Assembly (NCBI GenBank): GCA_018268395.1
Contig: JAFDWQ010000008.1
Coordinates: 124,001-188,000 of the forward strand
DNA from: Armatimonadota bacterium
Lineage (GTDB): Bacteria > Armatimonadota > Fimbriimonadia > Fimbriimonadales > Fimbriimonadaceae
Reading direction: 5' to 3'
Length of the DNA: 64,000 nt
The notes under the pieces were generated by a model. The model saw only the letters and a program-made list of their open reading frames with translations. It did no database searches and was not told where the DNA came from. Shown in pieces: positions 52,848-61,513 of this stretch. How positions within the stretch are numbered: position 1 is the first letter of the stretch; the number at the start of each line of letters is the position of its first letter. The position numbers were made by a program, and so were the translations under genes.

Positions 52848-53615
52848 CTACTCGATCTCGAACGTGAAACGGTGGGCAGGCTTGCCGGCGACTTCGATCT
52901 GGGCGACGTAGGTGCCGGGCCTCCAGTCGCGGTCGACCAAGAACTCCGCCTTCAACATGCTGTCCTGAAGGGCGAGCGCCGGTTGTTCGACGCTTCCGAT
53001 TTCGACTTCCCCGTTCCCGCGCTTCCGGAAAATGCGCCACACGACTTTGGGTTTCGTCGTGTCGATGCCGCGCGTCGAGACTTGCAGGTGGATCTTGCGT
53101 TCGGTCGACTTCAGACTCTCCCGTTTGGGGCCGGGAAGGCCGTGCCCGTCGTCGGCCGCGATCGAATGGGCTCCGAAAACGAGCTTTTGAGACTGACCTG
53201 TCACGACATAGTCCCGCTCCAAGAGTTTCTCGCCGTCGAGCGTGACGTCGACGGCGTAAGTCCCGACTGGCCAGTCGTTGGCCAAGGTCACTTCGGCCCG
53301 CATTTCGTCGCCTTCGACGTTGCCTTCCAACGTCTTGATCTGCTTACCGGACCCCGCGACCGTGTTTTTGGCGGTGAAGATCCAGACCGCTTTCTCGCCC
53401 TTGGCCGCTCGGTCCAGACGGACACGGAACCGCTGTGTCCGCTGCCGATAGTCGAAGGTTTCGACCTCCTTGCCCGGCTTACCGTCGACGTCGGACACCA
53501 ACGCGAAGGCCTGGACTTGGAAGGGCGTCTTGGAGTCCGGCCCGACGGAGGCTTTCGGCGGCGCACACCCGACGGCGAAGGCCAAGAAGAGCGAAAGCGG
53601 CACGGCTCGCGGCAC
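52848..53615 (-). CDS. Lipoprotein with two beta-sandwich-like domains
   Basis: The N-terminus PRAVPLSLFLAFAVGC is a lipobox-type signal. The rest shows two similar strand-rich parts (FDYRQRTQRFRVRLDRA, GNVEGDEMRAEVTLANDWPVGTYAVDVTLDGE and QVSTRGIDTTKPKVVWRIF, LVDRDWRPGTYVAQIEVAG). The DWPVGTY and DWRPGTY strings mark the repeat. No enzymatic motif is seen. Start GTG 53615. It abuts the McsB-like gene, with stop and start adjacent. Confidence 0.7.
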   Translation of the reverse strand: MPRAVPLSLFLAFAVGCAPPKASVGPDSKTPFQVQAFALVSDVDGKPGKEVETFDYRQRTQRFRVRLDRAAKGEKAVWIFTAKNTVAGSGKQIKTLEGNVEGDEMRAEVTLANDWPVGTYAVDVTLDGEKLLERDYVVTGQSQKLVFGAHSIAADDGHGLPGPKRESLKSTERKIHLQVSTRGIDTTKPKVVWRIFRKRGNGEVEIGSVEQPALALQDSMLKAEFLVDRDWRPGTYVAQIEVAGKPAHRFTFEIE

Positions 53616-53653
53616 CCTGGGACTTTACTCCGAAGCCCTGGGGCGCAAGGGCC

Positions 53654-56149
53654 TCAGTCCGTGTCGACACGGCCCGGCTCGTCCCAGGGACGGTCGGGAT
53701 AGGGGCGCTTGCCTTTGTGGATCGAATACCAGACGATGCGGTTGAGCCAGTAGAAGTCCGCACGGTCCAGTCCGGACCAGTCTAACGACATCGTCTTGTC
53801 GTGCCAGTACTTGTCCATCGCGGTCATCTCCTTGTCGGGATTCCGCTCGCCCAGCGGCACGTTGTTCTTGGCGACGGTGTACGGCGTCAGGTCCGGTCTT
53901 TCGACGAAGCATTCGGTGACAGGTGTGGCGATCGTGTCGAACTTGGTCATCGGCTTGAACCCCAACATCTCCTCGATCGAGCGCAAGATGTTCACCTGGG
54001 TCAAGAAGCCGCTGTTGACGACGCCCCGCTTCGAATACGGGCTCATGACGAGCGTGGAGGTGCGGTGTCCGTCGACGTGGTCGGGTCCGGCTTGAGCGTC
54101 GTCTTCCGTCACGAAGATGCACGTCTCCTTCCACACCTTGCTGTGCGAGACGATGTCGACGATCCGGCCGAGGGCGAGGTCGTTGTCGGCCATCATGCTG
54201 CGGGGGGTCGGATACGCCTTCGACGTCCCTTCCGTGTGGTCGCTCGGAAGCGACATGACGATCAGGTTCGGGACTTTGCCTTGCGCTTCGAACGAACGGA
54301 ACTCGCGCTCGAAGACGTCCACGCGGCTTTGGTCGCTTTGGATCAGCGGCCAATAGTGGTAGTCCGGACACAAGACGGCCTTGAGACTGGGTACGCGCGT
54401 GTGGGCCTTGTACTTGAACTCGTTCCGTCCTGTTTCGCGGTCCTCCCAGGCTTCGAACCAGTCCTTCGGTTTGCGGGGTTCGTAGAGCGCCTGGTCGTCA
54501 CCCGCCCACTCGCCATAGACTCGGACGGTCTTGCCGGCCTTCATCGCCGCGTCCCAGATCCGGCCCGTGCTGTTCAGCGCCATCGCGTCCTCACCGTCGT
54601 CCGGATACGTCCGCGAGTAGCCGACGTAGAAGTGCTCTAAGTATTCGTTGGCGCCGGCTTGGTTCGCCCATTGGTGGCCGTCGGCGCTGTTCGTCCCGCA
54701 CACATAGGCGTTGTCGAAGAGCCCGAACGTGCGCGCCAGTTTGCGGTGGTTCGGCATGGCGGATTCGCCGATGCTGCACAGGGACGGATCGCCGTTGCCC
54801 TCCGGCATGTCGCCGTAGATCTCGTCGTAAGTGCGGTTCTCCTTGATGATGTAGATCACGTGCTTGATCCCACCCTGGTACACCTTCATCTTCGGCTTGT
54901 ACAGGTCGGCGGGGGTGTTCCAAGCGTTCAACTCCGCGACTTTCGCCGATTGGACCTTCAGGTCGGCGCCGAGATCGACGACGCTCACGGTGCCCTGAAA
55001 GTCGTGCGCGTTCCGGGCTTTGGCGCCCTTGACGGAGTTCTTGACAGAGCCGTTGCCCTTCGTGTTGACCACGTACGCGGTACGGCCGTCCGAGGTCAGT
55101 TGGACGCCGGTCGGATAGTAGCCTGCCGGGTGGTAGCCCTTGACCCTTCCCGTCGCCGGATCGATGACGCACAGCGCGTTGTCGCCGCCGTTGCAGGCGT
55201 AGAGCGTGCCGTCCCGGTATGCCAGTTCGTTCGGCATAGAACCGATGACCTTCTTACCGTTGAACCGGAGCTCGATCGTCTTGACGACTTTCCGCTTCTT
55301 CCAGTCCACGACGCTGATGCTGTCGCTCATCGCGTTCGCCACGTACACGAGGTCGCCGGCCACCGCAAGGCCCGTCGGATGGAATCCGACGTAGACGGGC
55401 GACGTTCCGCCCGTCTTGAGGTCGACGATCGAGACCGTGCCTGTCGCGGTACTGCCTTCGTGCGTGACTTTGAGCTCCAGGTCCTGGCTAAGGTCTTTCT
55501 CGTCGTCCTCGTCAGGCGGTTCGCCGCCCCAGTTCGAGACGATCAGCGTCGACTCGTCCGGGCTCAGCCGCACCGTGAACGGCAAACGCTGCGCTTCAAG
55601 GTAGCGCAGGACCTTTCCGGTCGACGTGTCGACTTCGGCCGCGCTGCCGAGGTTCGTGCAGGCGACGTAGAGGCGGGAACCGTCGCCGTTCAGACACATG
55701 CCGCCGGGAACCGGGTTCGTCTTCTCGCCTTCCTTTTTGAGGACGATCTTCTGCGCCGCCTTCAGCCTTTTGTCCGAGTAATCGAAGACCTGGACGTGAC
55801 CTGCGTCGGTCGAGACGTACAGGCGGTCGCCGCCGTGGGACCACAGCACGCCGTGGAACCCCGCATTGGCGCCAAGGGCGACGTCGCTACCGGCGACCAT
55901 CCCCTTCCCCTCCACGAGGAACACCTTGTTCTTCGCCACGACCGCGACCAGACCGTCCTTCGGGTTCAGGGCGAGGTCGCTCAAACGCTGGTCGAACGCG
56001 ACAGTACCGGGCAAAACGGTCTGTCCCGAAGACACGAGGAACGTGCCGTCCGGTTGGGGCCCCATCGCTTTACGGAACGGACTGAAGGGGCTGGCGAAGA
56101 GCACCCCGACGGCGATCAGGCTCAAGGCGGTGACGACGGCGCGTCGCAT
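53654..56149 (-). CDS. YncE-like propeller plus phosphoesterase-family protein
   Basis: This 831-residue secreted protein has a signal segment (VVTALSLIAVGVLFASPFS), a seven-bladed YVTN/YncE-type propeller (about residues 50-420: KRLYV-like DRLYVSTDAGHVQVFD, TGTVSIVDLKTGG, DNALCVIDPATG) and a C-terminal phosphoesterase domain (VIYIIKENRTYDEIYGDMPEGNG, DNAYVCGTNSADGHQWANQAGAN, FVTEDDAQAGPDHVDGHRTS). This domain resembles phospholipase C-type enzymes and alkaline-phosphatase-like phosphoesterases. It lies between a lipoprotein and a GNAT gene. Substrate unknown. Confidence 0.85.
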   Translation of the reverse strand: MRRAVVTALSLIAVGVLFASPFSPFRKAMGPQPDGTFLVSSGQTVLPGTVAFDQRLSDLALNPKDGLVAVVAKNKVFLVEGKGMVAGSDVALGANAGFHGVLWSHGGDRLYVSTDAGHVQVFDYSDKRLKAAQKIVLKKEGEKTNPVPGGMCLNGDGSRLYVACTNLGSAAEVDTSTGKVLRYLEAQRLPFTVRLSPDESTLIVSNWGGEPPDEDDEKDLSQDLELKVTHEGSTATGTVSIVDLKTGGTSPVYVGFHPTGLAVAGDLVYVANAMSDSISVVDWKKRKVVKTIELRFNGKKVIGSMPNELAYRDGTLYACNGGDNALCVIDPATGRVKGYHPAGYYPTGVQLTSDGRTAYVVNTKGNGSVKNSVKGAKARNAHDFQGTVSVVDLGADLKVQSAKVAELNAWNTPADLYKPKMKVYQGGIKHVIYIIKENRTYDEIYGDMPEGNGDPSLCSIGESAMPNHRKLARTFGLFDNAYVCGTNSADGHQWANQAGANEYLEHFYVGYSRTYPDDGEDAMALNSTGRIWDAAMKAGKTVRVYGEWAGDDQALYEPRKPKDWFEAWEDRETGRNEFKYKAHTRVPSLKAVLCPDYHYWPLIQSDQSRVDVFEREFRSFEAQGKVPNLIVMSLPSDHTEGTSKAYPTPRSMMADNDLALGRIVDIVSHSKVWKETCIFVTEDDAQAGPDHVDGHRTSTLVMSPYSKRGVVNSGFLTQVNILRSIEEMLGFKPMTKFDTIATPVTECFVERPDLTPYTVAKNNVPLGERNPDKEMTAMDKYWHDKTMSLDWSGLDRADFYWLNRIVWYSIHKGKRPYPDRPWDEPGRVDTD

Positions 56150-56196
56150 AGCGCGAGGTTACGCGGTCCGTGGACGGATTTGTGTTCGACGGAACG

Positions 56197-56724
56197 TTAA
56201 AGCGGGAGGGCGAATCCCCATTCCGGGCTTTGGTCGGGATCGCCGGGGCAAATCCTCTCCCCGACGCGGACCGCTCCCATCCCCTCATAGAGGGCGTGGG
56301 CGTGAGCAAGCTTTTTGTCGCTCCAGATCTCGAGGGTGTCGCACCCGCGGGCGCGCGCTTCCTCGATGACGGTCTGAGTCAGGGTGCGTCCGAGCTTCAG
56401 GCCCCAAGCGTCCGGGTGGACGTAGAGTCGGACGAGTTCGCAATCGGCGCCTGCGACACGCGGGTCGCCGTCGACGACGGTCGCGCTTCCCCGTTCCCCG
56501 GGAATGCGCCCGAACGTCATCAAGCCCACGCATCCCACGGCGCGCCCCTCGTGCTCGGCCGTCCAGAAGCGGTTCTCCGGTTCAGGATAGGATCGGGCGA
56601 CGTCGAAGAGGTCGGCACAGTAGCCCTCAGGGTCCCAAGCGAACCCGTACCGGTCGTAGACGGTCTTGACAGCGTCGACGACCGCGTCCGTGTCCTCGGG
56701 TCGGAAGGGGCGGACGAGCGGCAT
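56197..56724 (-). CDS. GNAT-family N-acetyltransferase
   Basis: A 175-residue GNAT enzyme: PLVRPFRPEDTDAVVDAVKTVYDRYGF, AVGCVGLMTFGRIPGERG, the acetyl-CoA motif LYVHPDAWGLKLGRTLTQTVIEEARARG and HALYEGMGAVRVGERIC. I use ATG 56724 since the conserved start begins there. Substrate not assigned. The promoter of tRNA-Lys begins 41 bp away on the opposite strand. Confidence 0.82.
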   Translation of the reverse strand: MPLVRPFRPEDTDAVVDAVKTVYDRYGFAWDPEGYCADLFDVARSYPEPENRFWTAEHEGRAVGCVGLMTFGRIPGERGSATVVDGDPRVAGADCELVRLYVHPDAWGLKLGRTLTQTVIEEARARGCDTLEIWSDKKLAHAHALYEGMGAVRVGERICPGDPDQSPEWGFALPL

Positions 56725-56764
56725 CCGGCGAGGGTACCGCCCGCTCGTCCGGGCCCACGGCACC

Positions 56765-56793
56765 TTGACCTCGCCGAGGCCGACTGGTACAAT
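56765..56793 (+). promoter_or_regulatory. Sigma-70-type promoter of tRNA-Lys
   Basis: TTGACC at 56765-56770, a 17-bp spacer, and TACAAT at 56788-56793 match the consensus. The tRNA begins 14 bp after the -10 element. Confidence 0.85.
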
Positions 56794-56806
56794 CCAGGGC
56801 CCGGTT

Positions 56807-56882
<76 letters not shown>

Positions 56883-57157
56883 CTCTTTTGAACCTGTACC
56901 GTTCGGCCAGCGTACGGTTTTTCCATGCCCTAAGATCGGATTGACAGTTTAAGTGACAGTTTTGAGGGTCGCATAAACCGGGCAAAGACCTGCTTTCCGT
57001 GAGATGGCGCATTTTCATTCCCACATCGCTCCGTGTCGACCGCATCCGACATCAATTTCGTCACTGGGCAAAGCGAAACCGAAAAGGGCCGTCCTGATCG
57101 GGCCGGAGCAGAAGGGCACAGATCCACTCTTAACGAGCTCTGTGCAAGAATTCGGCG

Positions 57158-58102
57158 ATGACGGTCCCTGACCTCGGACGTCTTGAACAGGTGGACCTGC
57201 GTGCCATTTGGACAAGTGAAGCAGGCTCTTTCACGCCCTGGCTTGCGTTGGAACCGAACTTGGCCCTCCTTGGCGAGGCCATCGGAGCGGAGCTCTTGCT
57301 TGAGTCCACGGAACGGCCCGTCGGCCCTTTCAGGGCCGACCTGCTCTGCAAAGACGTCAGCAGCGACACATGGGTCTTGATCGAGAATCAGATCGAGCGG
57401 ACGGATCATGGCCACCTTGGTCAGCTTCTTACGTATGCTGCGGGCCTGAGTGCCGTGACGATCGTCTGGATCGCCCAGCGCTTCACCGACGAGCACCGTG
57501 CAGCGCTTGACTGGCTCAACGAGGTCACAAGCGAGGAAATAGCGCTGTTCGGGCTGGAGGTCGAGCTTTGGAGGATCGGGGACTCGGTTCCGGCGCCAAA
57601 GTTCAACGTAGTGTCGAGGCCGAACACCTTTGTCAAAAGACAAGTCGCCGAAAGGTCTGCCGCTTCGTCCAATGCGGGAGCCTTCTACACGGAGTATTGG
57701 TCCGCTTTTTGTGACAGCCTGAGAGCCGTGGGCAGTCGCTTCGGCACCCGGACATCGTCAGGCGATAACTGGATCGCATGGTCCGCAGGAAGAAGTGGCT
57801 TTGGCTACTGCTGCTTGGTCTCACGCCCCAAGAAGAGGGTGACAGCTCGCATATTCCTGCCTGGTTCGACGGCCAAGGACTGCTACAGGCAGTTACTCGA
57901 GCGGCGGGACGATCTTGATGCCGCACTCCCGGGCCTGTCATGGGAACCACGACCGACAAACGTTGAGAGCTACATTTCGCTTTACCTCGACGGTGCCGAT
58001 CCCAATGACCGCACCGACTGGCCCCGCCAACACGAGTGGTTGAGAGCTCGCCTTGACGAACTCGACCGAGTCTTCGGCCCGGTGATACGGCAACTCCCGT
58101 AA
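57158..58102 (+). CDS. DUF4268 protein, probable PD-(D/E)XK nuclease-like
   Basis: The 314-residue protein contains an N-terminal nuclease-like segment (FRADLLCKDVSSDTWVLIENQIERTDHGHLGQLLTYAAG), which has the D-x..-E-N-Q arrangement of restriction-like folds, then WIAQRFTDEHRAALDWLNEVT and a C-terminal DUF4268 region (WSAFCDSLRAVGSRFGT, GFGYCCLVSRPKKRVTARIFL, DWPRQHEWLRARLDELDRVF). It stands between tRNA-Lys and a type I restriction cluster, which suggests a defence role. The 275 bp upstream hold no clear gene. Confidence 0.75.
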   Translation: MTVPDLGRLEQVDLRAIWTSEAGSFTPWLALEPNLALLGEAIGAELLLESTERPVGPFRADLLCKDVSSDTWVLIENQIERTDHGHLGQLLTYAAGLSAVTIVWIAQRFTDEHRAALDWLNEVTSEEIALFGLEVELWRIGDSVPAPKFNVVSRPNTFVKRQVAERSAASSNAGAFYTEYWSAFCDSLRAVGSRFGTRTSSGDNWIAWSAGRSGFGYCCLVSRPKKRVTARIFLPGSTAKDCYRQLLERRDDLDAALPGLSWEPRPTNVESYISLYLDGADPNDRTDWPRQHEWLRARLDELDRVFGPVIRQLP

Positions 58103-58339
58103 GCCTGGACGGCTGCCTGGAAATGTGGTGCAGTAAGCAAAGGTCGGAGGGCAGAACCATTGGTCGGTCGTAGCGTTCACAGATTGCCTGCCGTCAAAAA
58201 GCGCTTCCCTCTACGTGCATGAGGACTTGCCGCCCGATGAGAAACGAGGCAGGAGAGCTGCCCTGCAGTTTGAAACTCAGGGGTGTCGGCTTGGCGTGAA
58301 GGTGACCGTCAGACCTGATCGGCCATGTAGCCAGCCCAC
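58103..58339. other. Intergenic stretch with a possible coding relic
   Basis: No complete gene is seen. A plus-strand frame from about 58170 to 58346 reads a coherent segment (LYVHEDLPPDEKRGRRAALQ) without a start, which may be the remnant of a lost gene. It could also be chance. Confidence 0.2.
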
Positions 58340-61300
58340 CTACTGATAGGCGTTGAGGAGACGGTCCGGATACTTCTCGTAGAAGTGGTCGAAGAGCGTG
58401 ACGACCTTATTGTCATAGTCAGTCTTCGAATAGCGCGCGGGAAGGCCCCTGTCGAGGGTGTCCTCGATCGCAAGTTGCACTCGTGACCGTGCGCTCATTC
58501 GGCCGCGCCAATCCAAGTCCAAGAGAGACTTCAGTCTGACGAGCAATTCGCGGGCCACCAGCTTCACTTGGGCTCTCTCTTCTGAGCTCAGTTCAGGGGC
58601 TGGGCGGGTCAGGATGTCAAAGATGACCAACTCCTCCTCCGTCAAGTTCTCCCGGACATGTCGCTGATCCTCCTCTCCCATTCCTTGGGTCAGTTCGACG
58701 AGTTGCTTGAACAGGCCCTCTATGTTCGCGGCACCGGCGTTGTAAGCGGCGATCAGTTCCTCGAACTTCATTAAGAAGTCTATGCGCGTCGGATTCAGTC
58801 GGATCATGTTGTCGAGCCGGGCCCGAATCGCCGCCTTCAACATCTCTAACTCCGTGCTCTTGTGCTCGGACTTATCAAATCGCCTCCGGAGCGCCTCGAA
58901 GTCTATTTTGGAGAGGTCGATATGCCTCGTTTCGGCGATGATGCTGACCCCTGCAATGGATTGGTCCAAGACATGAGCAATCCCGGTCATCACCTCGGAT
59001 ATGTCGATTGGCCCCGGGCTTAAGCGTTGCTTGATCTCGCCCGCAATCGTCGCGAGGCACGCGACCCGGGGCGTAAATTTCGCCGCCAGTGGATGCGGTT
59101 TGACCGCGTTGTAGAGTGTCGCGACGAACCGCTCGATTGCCTGGAACTCCTTGCGAAGGTCGTCGGGAGCGATCATGGCGTCCACCGCATCGGCGATGAG
59201 CTCCAATTTGGCCATGCTTCCGACCTTCTCGGCCTCGATCGCGGCGAGCGACACTCCGTGCAAGGTGCAGAACTCCGCAGCCCCGGAGCATGCCTCCTCG
59301 AGGAGCTTCGCCAGGGCGTCTTTGTCCTTCACGGGGCCGCCTGCCCCTCCGCCGGGCCCATAGATCGCCAGCGCCTTCTCCAACGAAAGGAAGACGTTGG
59401 CGTAGTCCACGATCACGCCGCTCTGTTTTCCAGGATAAACGCGGTTTGCCCGAGCAATCGTCTGCATCAGCGTGTGATTGCGCATCGGCTTGTCCAGGTA
59501 GACCGTAGAACACGACGGCGCGTCGAACCCGGTCAGCCACATCGCGCACACAAAGACAAGTCGGAGAGGGTGCTTGGTGTCCTTGAACTTCTCGTCCAGC
59601 GGCTCGCGGTTCATCTTTTCCCGGTGAGGAACGATGTTCAGTCCGAGGGCAGCCAACTTCTCGATTTCGTTTTGCTCCGGCGAAACGATCAGCGCCATCT
59701 CGCTCGTGTTCAAAATCTCGAGGCGGGCGCGAAGTTCCTCTCGTTCGTTTTTTCCAAGGTGAACAGACTGAAGTGCCTTCTCGACCCGCTTGGATTCTCT
59801 CTTCCAGTGCACCGACACCTTGTCGTACATCTTCAGGGCTGTCGCCTTGTCGATGCTCACGACCATCGCCTTGCCCGGTCGCCCATCCCCGAGCAGCCCC
59901 CGTCCCAGGAAGTGGCGAACGATGTCCTTTGCCACTGTCTCCAGCCGGTCGTCCCGCGTGATCAGGTGGTACTGCTGGCCGAGCCGCTGCTCCAACAGCC
60001 GTTCCTGGTCCTCGTTCAGCCCAGCCGCCTCGACGAGGTCGTAGATGTCCTCGTTGAGGTCCGGGTTGACCAGTTGAAGCTCCGGCGTCCGGTTCTCGTA
60101 GAACAGCGGCACCGTCGCCCGGTCTTCGACCGACTGCTGGAAGTCGTAGATCGAACAGTAGTCGCCGAAGACCTAGCGGGTGCGCTCTTCGCCCGCCATG
60201 AGCGGCGTGCCGGTAAAGGCGAGGAACTTGGCGCGAGGCAACGCCGAGCGCATGTTCATCGCCATCGTGTCGTACTGGCTGCGGTGCGCTTCGTCGTTCA
60301 ACACGATCACGTCGTCGCGTTCGCTGAGCTTCTCGTCGGTCTGGAACTTGTGGATCGTGGTGAAGACGTAGCGGTGGTTGCCACGCAGCAGCTCCCGCAG
60401 GTGCTCGCCACTCCGGGCATGGCACTCTTTGCTCTCTGCCTCGCTCACAGCTCCGCATGCTTTGAACGTCTTGGCGATCTGGTCGTCCAGCTCCACCCGG
60501 TCGGTGACGATCACGAACGTCCAGTTCCCCGGCAGCTTCCGCAGGATCTTCTGGGCGTAGAAGACCATTGAGAAGCTCTTGCCGCTGCCTTGGGTGTGCC
60601 AGAAGACGCCGCCTCGGCCCGTGTACTCGGCCCTGGCCCTCTCCGTCGCGGCGATCGCGTTGTTTACACCAAGATACTGGTGGTTCTGGCCGAGCACCTT
60701 CACCAGCCCCGCCTTATGCTCGCTGAAAACGGTGAAGTTCTCGACGATGTCGAGCAGCCGCGTCTTGTCGCAGACGCCGCGGAGCATCGTCTCCAGGGAC
60801 ACGGTGCGGGGCTCATCCTCTCTTTCGATTCGCTTCCACTCGAAGTACCTCTCCCAGTCGGCGGTGAGGCTGCCGACGTGGCTCTCGGTGCCGTTCGAGG
60901 TGATGATCGCGGCGTTGAACCACCAGAGCGCGGGGATGCCGTTGAGCGGGTGCTTGTAGCTGGTGATGTTGCCGTCGAAGGCCTCGCGGTCGGGCACTCC
61001 CGGCTTCTTGAACTCGAAGACGACGAGCGGGAGGCCGTTGACGAAGCCGATCACGTCGGGGATGCAGCTGTACATAGGCCCCGTGATCTTCAACTGGCTG
61101 ACGGCGAGGAAGTCGTTGTCGGTCGGGTTCTCCCAATCAATGACCCGGGCGCGCTCCTGCTTCTGTCCACCGCTGGGGTCGGGGATCGAGACGAGCACGC
61201 CGTTCTTGAGGAGTTCGTAGACCTCCCGGTTCGCTCCCTCCGGGCTCATTCCCGTCCGGCTGCGGGTGAGGGTGTCAATCGCTTGCTGGACGCCGCTTTC

Positions 61301-61513
61301 GGGGAGGTCGGGATTGAGTTTCTTGAGTCCTGCGCGGAGTCTCGGCACCAGGACGACCTCACCCGGAGTCTTCCGGCCGTTCACCGAAACCCCACCCCCG
61401 GAACCCGAAGGAAACGCCTCCCCCTCCGCACACACCGTCGCCCACCCCATCTCGCGCAGCAGAGCGAGCGCAGGCTCCTCGACCAAGTGTCGCTCGGTGT
61501 AGTCGTGGCTCAA
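58340..61513 (-). pseudogene. hsdR: Type I restriction enzyme R subunit interrupted by one amber codon
   Basis: The frame 61513-58340 spans 1058 codons with a single TAG at 60175-60173 (codon 447). Upstream are the PD-(D/E)XK nuclease residues Asp153, Glu167 and Lys169 (PDVIGFVNG, VVFEFKKPG), Walker A (TQGSGKSF at about 307-314), the DEAH-box (VLNDEAHRSQ) and motif III (FTGTPLMAGEERTR). Directly after the stop the same frame continues VFGDYCSIYDFQQS, then helicase motifs (LTGFDAPSCSTVYLDKPM, MQTIARANRVYPGK). So the gene is otherwise intact; one base change restores it. Start is TTG 61513, overlapping the ATPase stop (TTGA). Likely inactive as a restriction enzyme. Confidence 0.9.

Noticed and set aside
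55206-55604. Short plus-strand open frames within the YncE-phosphoesterase gene
   Set aside because: They are antisense to clear propeller-repeat coding sequence and have no motifs or ribosome sites.
56883-57157. Phage integrase remnant beside tRNA-Lys
   Set aside because: None of the frames shows the tyrosine-recombinase R-H-R-Y motifs; only short GACAGTTT-type repeats are present.
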